Origin: Lepturacanthus savala
Lineage: Eukaryota; Chordata; Actinopteri; Scombriformes; Trichiuridae
Length of the DNA stretch: 64,000 bases
Assembly: GCA_030544235.1 (NCBI GenBank)
Contig: CM060465.1
Span: 35,370,988 to 35,434,987, forward strand
Direction of reading: 5' to 3'
Shown: piece after piece, positions 40,490 through 51,742 of the stretch
Position numbering within the stretch: position 1 is the stretch's first letter
How the letters are laid out: the number at the start of each line of letters is the position of its first letter
Position numbers and translations under genes: made by a program
The notes under the pieces: model-generated
Databases searched by the model: none
Seen by the model: only the letters and a program-made list of their open reading frames with translations
Told to the model about the DNA's origin: nothing

Positions 40490-43400
40490 TGAAACAATTA
40501 AAAGTGGATTAATTAAAAAAATAAGTAAAAATTATAAATTAAAATTATAGTATAAATTAATTTATACTATAATTTTTAAAAAATTAAAAATTATAGTATA
40601 AATGTAAATTTTTAAAAGTAAAATAATTTTTTATGAATGATTAATGTCTCTAAACATGAGTCTTGAATTAATTTCTACTGGTGAGTGATAAAAGCTTTAG
40701 GCTAAAATGTTTTATAGTAATTTAGTATATTATTAATATTATATATTATGGTAAAATTTAAAAATTATATAATATAAAAGAAATCTGTTTATATTAATAA
40801 ATGTCATAATTGGGAAATAAACTAATAATTAGGGAAAAACATGGTAATAAATAAAAATGATGAAAAAGTACAATTAATTTTAAAAAAATAATAATAATAA
40901 AAATATATATAAAAAAATGTCCAAATTAAGAAATAAAAATATCAAGGTATGAAAAATAAAACAAATTTAAAATGTATAAAAAAATATATGAGAAAAAGTG
41001 AAAATTAAGAAAAGATAAATGTTAATTCTGAAAAATAGATAGAATAGAAAAAAAATAATTCAAATTTTAAAAATTAAATATTTAAATCAAGAGAAAATAA
41101 AATTTAAAAAAAAAATGGAAAATGAAGTAATGAAAAAGGGAGATTTTAGAGTTTCACTATGGAATGAAAAGACAGTTTAAACAAGGTTTAAAGTTGAATA
41201 AAGCAACTACAATGTTCAGAAATGGACCTAAAGTCACTTTATTCTTTAATGTTACACGATTATGTGACTTTAATAACGTTTTTTTTGTGTTTTCAGCCCT
41301 TAAATGATGCTTTTATTGTGATAATGCAGCACAGCTAAAGAGGTGGAGGCCATCGTTCGATCTGAGGACGTCGTTCCTGCTACGATCGGCGTCATCGAGG
41401 GTAAAATCCACGTCGGTCTATCCTCAGAGGAGCTGGAGCATCTGGCTCACTGCAGGAACGCCCTGAAGGTTTCACGCCGAGATCTGCCCTACGTCCTCAG
41501 CAAAGTAAAAACCCCGACGTTTTTATATTCACGACTCATTTACAGAGCCAGAGAGTACAGTAAAAAACAGAGAGAATTAATCTTTGACATATCCAGGAAT
41601 TTACATCCACTCTATAATGATAATATCTTATTAGTGTCTTATATTTAGGTGTTTTTAGCAGAATGTTAATGTTATTTTGCAGAATCTTTCTGGAGGATCG
41701 ACGGTGTCGGCCACGATGATCGCGGCTCACAGAGCTGGAATCTCTGTGTTTGTTACAGGAGGAATCGGAGGAGTCCACAGAGATGGACACAACAGTAAGA
41801 AAATCACAACCTGACGTTGTTTTATCCATTAAATGTCACATTTTTTATAGGGTGCAGTCTTAAAGTGGATTTCAACAGTCTGAAATTGAACTATATTCAA
41901 TTTCCTTTCATAAACGACCTTAAAAAAACAGCAAATATTCACTTTAAATAAAGTCAGAGCCAGTAAATGTTTAAGATCCCATAACATGCAAAATCTTAAC
42001 ATATTTTCGATTATAAGGAAGGTTTAGCCTTAAAAACAGCTGTCAGGACTCCTCTGAAGTCTATTATTTATAATAAATAATATGTTGAGATGATTTTTGG
42101 TTCTTGAAACCCCAAAATAAATCTTGTAGTCCAGTCATTCATATGCATATTATTTTCTTTTCTTATGTACAATTTCTAAATTTTAGATATCACCATGAAA
42201 ATTCATTACTTGATTATTTACATTAAGACATTATTCTTTGTCAACATGGGAAAAAAATGCATAATTTACATAGTTTTGACTGGTATAAAGGTGATTTGGT
42301 TGACATTGACCTCCATTTTGACTTAAAATCACTGGACTATTGTTATTGTTAAGTTAGAAGCTTTACATGGGAATTAACAGGAATATATGGGAATTAATGG
42401 GAATTCATGGGAATTAACAGGAATATATGGGAATTAATGGGAATTCATGGGAATTAACAGGAATATATGGGAATTAATGGGAATTCATGGGAATATATGG
42501 GAATTAATGAGGATATATGGGAATTAATGGGAATATATGAGAATTCATGGGAATAAATGGGAATTCATCAGAATAAATGGGAATATATAGGAATTAATAG
42601 GAATAAATGGGAATTAATGAAGATATATGGGAATAAAGGGGAATATATGGGAATTAATGGGAATAAATGGGAATTAATGAAGATATATGGGAATAAAGGG
42701 GAATATATGGGAATTAATGGGAATATACAAGAATTAATGGGAATATATGGGAATAAATGAGAGTAAATCCAAAATTTACAAAATTGAACATTGACTTTTA
42801 ACAGGCAATTTAAATATAGTTGGGAAAATATATGATAGCATAACGTTGGTTAAAAAACAACCAGATTTAAAGGGATAATAAACATCATATCATAAATATA
42901 ATGGATCTATAATGTATTAATGTTTAACTTGCATATATTAAATAAAAATATATTCGTACAGTAGCTGTTCTGGTAAGTCAGGTGCTAAATGTTGAATATT
43001 TAACTCAACTTTTGCTAGTTTCTAGAAATTTACCGGAGATTTTCTACTGTTACCATGACAACTTCTGATAAAAACCTGTTTTCCTGGTCCAGGTCTGGAC
43101 GTCAGTGCTGATCTGACGGAGCTGAGCCGGACTCCCGTTGCCGTGGTTTCTGCTGGAGTTAAATCCATCCTGGACATCGGCCGAACGCTGGAGTTCCTCG
43201 TAAGAAAACAGATTCTTTCACTCGAAATCACTGGAAAACCTAATTTATCACTGTTAACCCTTTCACGCATGTTTAAAAGCTGTTTAAAAGTTTTATTTCA
43301 GCTTCTATCTTCTATAATTTCAGGTAAAATAATATATAACCAGATATATTTAACTATATAATCAGAGTTTTGGTTTTATATTTGGAGGAAATACAGATTA

Positions 43401-46400
43401 ATCATCAGTTCACTCAGCTGTAGATCATGTATTATGAGCTGTTTCCATTTTAATTCCATAATAACCTGTAATGTTATGACTTTAAATTAACTTCTACATG
43501 TTTTTAGAATGTAATTTATATATATATAATGATTTTACTTGGAATTTTTACAGTAATAAATGCAAATAAATGTATTTTTATAGACTAATTCCTGAAATAT
43601 TCTAAATAATTCATATCCTGTAATGTTGTGATTATAAATCAACAACGTATTTATGTTTTTAGAATGTAATTAGAGTATATAATTTATATTATTCTATAAC
43701 TACCATGATTTTACATTGATTTTTTTGTGGTACTAAATGCAAATAAATAGAAATAAATATATTTTAATAGAATAATTCCTAAAATATTTTAAATAATTCA
43801 TATCCTGTAATGTTGTGACAATAAATCCACTATAAATAATAATAATAATATAAGAAATATTCTAAATAATTTATTATATTATTATTATTATTATAAATTA
43901 AAATGACTATAAATAAACTATAAATAATAATAATAAATTATAAATACCATGATTTTTACATAGATTTTTACAGTATTAAATGCAAATAAATGTATTTTTA
44001 TAGAATAATTCCTGAAATATTCTAAATAATTCATACCCTGTGATTTTTTGACTATAAATAAACTATAAATAATAATAATAATATAAGAAATATTCTAAAT
44101 AATTCATACCCTGTGATGTTTTGACTATAAATAAACTATAAATAATAATAATAATATAAGAAATATTCTAAATAATTCCTATCCTGTAATGTTATGACTA
44201 TAAATAAACTATAAATAATGATAATAAATTATAAATACCATGATTTTTACATAGATTTTTACAGTATTAAATGCAAATAAATGTATTTTTATAGACTAAT
44301 TCCTGAAATATTCTAAATAATTCATACCCTGTAATGTTTTGTCTATAAATAAACTATAAATAATAATAATAAATTATAAATATCATGATTTTTACATAGA
44401 TTTTTACAGTATTAAATGCAAATAAATGTATTTTTATAGACTAATTCATGTCAGTATTCTAAATAAATCATATCCCAACAACTTCTTTATGTTTTTAAAT
44501 TGTAATTTCAGTGTTTGTTTAATATATCTTTACAGAATAAAAATGGACTTTTGATTTTCAGACCTTGTTTTACATCCCTAACGTTGTATAAAACCACCTG
44601 ACTGAGTTTAAGCGGGTTAAATTATAATATAAAACAGTTTCCTGTCGTTCAATCCAGTGCTAAAGGCATCACAGGAAGAGACGTGACGCCGTTTATTCTT
44701 CAGAAAGTCAACGAGTTAACTGGAGGAAAGTCTCTCCAGGCCAGTATCCTTCTCTTTTATTTATTCTATCGTATTGAATTATCAGAAAAACACACACACA
44801 TTCCCTAACCTGCTGCTCCGAGACATCTCTCTGATCCGTAACAACGCTAAAGTCGGCAGCCAGATCGCCTGCGCACTGTCGAGGCAGAAGAACGAGAGAA
44901 AATTAAGAAGACGGAGGAATCATCAGGGAGAAAAGTCTGAATCGGATGTTGTGAGTAGAATCAAAGGATCTATTTTCTGTTAAAAGTCTCGTTATTATCA
45001 CAATAATACCTTTAATTTTGATATCAGGGTGTTAGAATTTGTCAACCACTATTATTTTTGATTAAATAAAGTCATTTAAATCCGTTTTTCACATCAAGGA
45101 CCCTTAAATTCAGGGAAACTCTAATATTTTTTATCAGAAAACAGCATCTCTTTTCCCTAAATTCCCATAGTACACGTTTAATACCTGTAAATATTCACTA
45201 AAAATCCATTAATAGGCTTTTTATGATTCAGTTTGCTGTAGTAGATCATATTCACAAGGCTATAAATAATATTACATGTGAGCTTTTAGTGAAAGAATAT
45301 ATTATATGAATGTAGTACACATTTAATACCTGAAAATATCAATAAATCAATCAATAAATACATATTTTATCATTTTGTTTGCTGTAATAAATCATATTTA
45401 CAATGTTCTAACTACTACAAATGAGATTTTAGTGAAAAAAAATGTTTATATGGGCAAAGTATGGATTTATTACCTGAAAATATTCACTAAAAATCAATTA
45501 ATATATTTTTAAAGATTTCTTTGCTGTAATAGATTATATTGACAATGATCTAACTACTACAGGTGAGGTTTAATAAAAATAAATATTTTTTAAAAATTAA
45601 TATAGATGTAGTATGCATTTAATACCTGAAAATATTCACTAAAAATCAGTTAATATATTTTTTATATATTTTTTTACTATTGTTCATTATATTGACAGTG
45701 ATCTAACTACTACAGGTGAGGTTTTAATGAAAAAAAAATATTTTAAAATATTAAATATAGATGTAGTATGAATTTAATACCTGAAAATATTCAATAAAAA
45801 TCAATTAATATATATTTTTTTATTTATTTTTGCTGTAGTAGATTATATTGACAATGTTCTAACTACTACAGGTGATGTTTTAATAAAAAAAACATATTTT
45901 AAAAATATTTAATATGGATCTAGTACGTATTAAATACAATATAAACACTTTTAATACCTGAAAATATTCACTAAAATTCAATAAATATTTTTTAAATATT
46001 TCTTTGCTATAGTAGATTATATTGACAGTGTTCTAACTACTAACTAATACTACTAACTAATATTTTTAAATATTTAAAATGGTTGTAGTATGCATTTAGT
46101 ACCTGAAAATATTCACTAAAAATCAATTAATATATTTTTTAAATATTTTTTTTGCTATAGTAGATTATATTGACAGTGTTCTAACTACTACAGGTGATGT
46201 TATAATAATAAAAAATATTTTAAAATATTTAATATGGATCTAATACGTATTAAATACCTGAAAATATTCACTAAAATCTGTTAATATATATTTTTATATA
46301 TATTTTTTGCTGTAGTAAATTATATTGACAGTGATCTAACTACTACAGGTGATGTTTTAATAAAAAAATATATAATAAAATATTTTAAATGGTTGTAGTA

Positions 46401-48360
46401 TGCATTTAGTACATGAAAATATTCACTAAAAATCAATAAATAAACATTTTTTTAATAATTCTGTTCACTGTAGTTTATAATATTTATAACTTCTAACGTA
46501 GCATGCATTTAATACAAAAATAAATTAAACTAATTAAAAAATCTTTACCATTAGGTCTTTGAAATAGACCATGAAATATCTAATAGACATGAATTTATGT
46601 TAAAGAAAACTTTAGGAACCCTGAGTTATTTCTATATTTCCAGAGAGAGGGGGTGAAGATGAAGAAATATATAAAAAATTATTAAATACTTTAAATAAAA
46701 CCCAGAAAACGTCTTGAAATGTGACCTTTAAGTCAAATAAAGTCACAGCACAGAAGTGTTAATGCTGCTCTGTTGCAGGTCGTCATCGGGGGAATTAACG
46801 TGGATTTTATCGCCAAAGGAAAAACACAAAAGCTCCTTGTAAGTTTATTTCACAGCATGAATTAATCCTCTTTATTTAATATCACGCGGACTCTAGTGAT
46901 TTCTGATTTCTCTTTCAGTTTGGACAAACCAACCCAGGAAGTGTGTGTCAGTCGTTTGGCGGCGTAGGACGGAACATCGCTGGTGGCTTTTTATCTGCTG
47001 CTTTGTCATCACAAAGTTAAAATCTGATTATTTTCACCAGTTTTCTTTCTTTCCTTTAAGATTCTCTGAGTCGTCTGGGTCATCGACCTCTGTTCATCTC
47101 AGCGACTGGAGCCGATTCACACAGTGAAGCTGTGTTAAACTACTGCAAACACATGGTGGGCGGATGTTTAGCTGCTTTTACTTCTATAGTCTCAGCAAAT
47201 ATATTTATTTGTTATATTTTTTACCTGTTGGAATAAATAAACAAATAAAAATTAAATAAATGGAGCAAATCAAACAGTGGCTCTATACTGTAAAAAGTCA
47301 AAATTAGTATTTTTTCTTGATTTGTGTTAATTAGTAAGAAAACACGACTAATATGTCTTAAAATATATTAAATTGTTGGGTTTTATACAATAGATTTAGC
47401 TGTTTTTACACACATTTCAACAGATTGTCAAATTTATACCTAAATATTTAAATATACAAATGAAAAAAATAGCCAAATAAATGAAAAATAGCCCAGAATG
47501 AACAAACTAAACAGTAACTCTACACTGCAAAAGATAAAATCTTAACAAATGAAAAATATACTGGGATTTATGAGGAAAAGTCAAATTAAAGGTGCAGTCT
47601 GTCATATTTGGCGCCATCCAGTGGTCAGTTTGCACATGGCAACGAGTGAAAATATCTTGTTTTTGCTATAATTAGTATTTTTTCCTGATTTGTGTTAATT
47701 AGTAAGAAAACACTACTAATATTGTCTTAAAAAATATTAAATTGCTGTGTTTTATACAATAGATTTAGCTGTTTTTACATAAATGTTTCAACAGATTGTT
47801 AAATTTATACCGAAATATTTTACTTTTCTTATTTATTTGTTTTTTTGTAATAAATAAACAAATAAAAAATAAATGAAAAATAGCCCAGAATGAACAAACT
47901 AAACCGTAACTCTACACTGCAAAAAATAAAATCTTAACTTAAAATATACTGGGATTTATGAAGAAAAGTCAAATTAAAGGTGCAGTCTGTCATATTTGGC
48001 GCCATCCAGTGGTGAGTTTGCACATCGCGACTCATTTTGCTGTTTTTACCTTTAGTTTCGTCAAATTTCCTAAATATTTTACTTATCTTATTTATGTGTT
48101 TGGGTTTTATTTGTTGTATTTTTACCTGTTTGAATAAATAAACTAATACAAATTAAATGAACCGTAGCCCAGAATCTCTACACTGCAAAAAATTAAATCT
48201 TAACAAGTGAAAATATCTTGTTTTCGGTACAATTAGTCCAATATTGAGTGGAATTATCTTATTCCACTGGCTGATAATTTATCTTATTTCAAGTTTTTTT
48301 CTCTTGATTTGGGTTAATTTGGTTTTAACATTTATTTAACAAAGAGTAAATGATGGTTTT

Positions 48361-48438
<78 letters not shown>

Positions 48439-51400
48439 TACTTATCTCATTCATTTGTTTAAGCTTTATCTTATTTTATTTATTTTTTAGCTTTTTTAAA
48501 TTTTATTTTAGCTTATTTCATTTCATTTTTTTCCTGATTTGGATTAATTATTTATTAATTATATATTTTAAAAAAATATAAATATATGTAAAAATATTTT
48601 ATATAATATAAATATTATATTATATTTAATTATAATTATAATATTTTCTTAAAAAATATTAAATTGAATAAAATCAAGAAAAAACAAGTTGAAATAAGCA
48701 AAATTATTTTCCAGTGCAATAAGATAATTCTGCTCAATATTGAACTAGTTATAGCAAAAACAAGATATTTTCACTCATTGCCATGTGCAAACTCACCACT
48801 GGATGGCGCCAAAAATGACAAACTGCACCTTTAATTTGAGTTTTATTGATAAATCCCAGTATTAAACCTCAGCTCCAACACTAAATAAAGTATTTTTAAT
48901 CCACATCATCAATACAATAATAAAATATTTTAATATAATATCAGTAGTAGAGACTATTTAGATGTTTAATTTAGATTTTAGCTGTTTGTGTGATTATTTA
49001 ATTGGCTCCAACAACAGTTAATATTCACCGAATATGATTTAAGTTGCATTTACTTAAATAAACATGTGTTAACGGCCTTTTTTCTTATTTCTGTAAGAAC
49101 ACCAGTGGTGTTTTGAGGCTCCGAGACCAACACACAGCGACTTACTGTGCTGTTATCACTGAAAGTGGAGAACTGAGTCTGGGTTTGGGCGACATGGACG
49201 TTCACCAGCAAATCACAGAGGAATATGTAGGTTTTTCATTTTATTCCAAGGTGCATCTTCTAAAATCATATTAAACACATGTTTACTTACAGTATTTCTA
49301 CAGTCCTGTGTTAATTTAAATAGATATATTCTGTAAATCAGTGGTTCTCAAAGTGTGGTCCAGAAAAATGTAATTAAATTATTATTATTATTAAATTATT
49401 ACAAATTAATAATTTATTTTCACCATAATTCTGTCCAATAACAGGATTTAGAACCTTTTGTATAGAGAACTGCCATAATTTAAAATAAATAAAAATAATA
49501 ATAATTAATTTAATTTAATAGTAATTATTTCCTATTATTTGTGTGTTATTTTCTCTTTGAATTTAATGAATTTATAATTTTATTTAAATTGAGGTGAAAA
49601 TGAACGGGGGAACAAATACATGAATAAATATATTATTAAATTAATAAATAAATTTTTTAAAATCGTAAAATTATATACAAATAAATAATTTTAATGAAAT
49701 AATTAAATGGAAGATTAGAAAAGTTTGAGAATGAAAAGTCTGTGATTAATTTATTTTATTTAATAAATTATTATTATTATAAATTATTCTGAAATTCAGA
49801 GTTTTTTTGTATAAATTTAGTCATATTTAATTGTAATAGTTGTATTTTAATGTATTTTATTTAAACTTTGAAATTAAGAAATAATTAGTAAGTAATTAAA
49901 TAATAATTAATTACTAATAAATAGTAAAATTATATACAAATAAATATTTTTCATTAAATAATTAAATGGAAAATTAGAAAAGTTTGAGAATGAAAAGTCT
50001 GTGATGAATTTATTTTATTTTATTTAATAAATTATTATTACTATACATTAAAGTTTTTATTATATTTAAACTTTGAAATTAATAAATATTTAAGTAATAA
50101 TTAAATAATAAATAATTACTAATAAATAGTAAAATTATATACAAATAAATATTTTTCATGAAATAATTAAATGGAAAATTTTACAATTTTGACAATGAAA
50201 AATCTGTGATGAATTTATTTTATTTAATAAATCATTATACGTTAAAGTTTTTATTATATTTAAACTTTAAAATTAATAAATAATTAAATAATAAATAATT
50301 ACTAATAAATAGTAAAATTATATACTAATAAATATTTTTTATGAAATAATTAAATAGAAAATTTAAAAAGTTTGAGAATGAAAAGTCTGTGATGAATTTA
50401 TTTTATTTAATAAAATTGATTCCAGTTTATTCTGAAATCCAGAGTTTTTATTGTCTAGATTTATTCATAGTTGTATTTTACTGTATTAAACCCTTGGATC
50501 CAATAGTCTAATCTGGATCCATAATAAATAATTAAACAAATCGATAAGTGACCTTTTCCTCCCATATGTTTAATTCCGTATATTTTATCAGGTGTCTCAG
50601 TTTGAGGAGCAGCTTTCTGCAGCCGCTCTAGTTTGTGTTGATGGAAACGTCCCAGTCTCCACCATCAACTACGTCTGTTCTGCTGCTAAAAGGCACAACG
50701 TTAACGGTAAGAACGAGGAGATAAAGAGCGAATAGGAACATTTATTTTATTTATTAAATCCCCCTGGTGTTTGTCCCAGTTTGGTTCGAGCCGACAGATT
50801 CAGAAAAGGCCTGTAAACCGTTCCTGTCGGACGCCTGGACGTCGCTGAGCTACTCGTCTCCAAACCTGGAGGAGCTGGTCACCATGAACCGAACGCTGGG
50901 CCTGGAAACTCCTGAAGGTAAAGAGAAGCTGCTGAAGAAGGATTTAATGATGGGCCTGGAAACTCCTGAAGGTAAAGAGAAGCTGCTGAAGAAGGATTTA
51001 ATGATGGGGCTGAAAACTCCTGAAGGTAAAGAGAAGCTGCTGAAGAAGGATTTAATGATGGGGCTGAAAACTCCTGAAGGTAAAGAGAAGCTGCTGAAAG
51101 AAGGATTTAATGATCGAGGCTTCATGGAAAATGTCTAAAACTTCTTAAAATTCAGTTTTAAATCATTCATCAGGTCTTTAAATGAACATTTAGTCTTCAT
51201 GATGATGAACATATACTCTTTATCTCTTATTTTGAAAATATCTGGGATAAAATACTAATATTGGACTAAATATATTAAATTTTATATATATATATATATT
51301 ATCATAGTTTGAACTTTTATTGCATAATTCAGACTTTTTATCTCATATTTTGAAAATATTTGAGATAAAAAATACCTGAAATAAGATAAATTATCTGCCA

Positions 51401-51595
51401 ATTCAAGGTAATTTTACTTAATATTGGACTAATCTTATTAAATTATATATATATATAAATATACATATATAAAAATATACAAAAAAATATATATATTATC
51501 ATAGTTTGAACTTTAATTGCATAATTCAGACTTTTTATCTATCTAATATCTATCTAATTTATCTAATATTAGACTAAATGTATTAAATAATAATA

Positions 51596-51635
<40 letters not shown>

Positions 51636-51687
51636 ATAGTAACTTTTATTGCATAATTCATATATATTATTCTATTAATATTGGACT

Positions 51688-51742
<55 letters not shown>

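Noticed and set aside
42557..42760. Open frame rich in NKWEYMGIN-type repeats
   Set aside because: It follows the 10-bp minisatellite unit, with no splice sites or homology.
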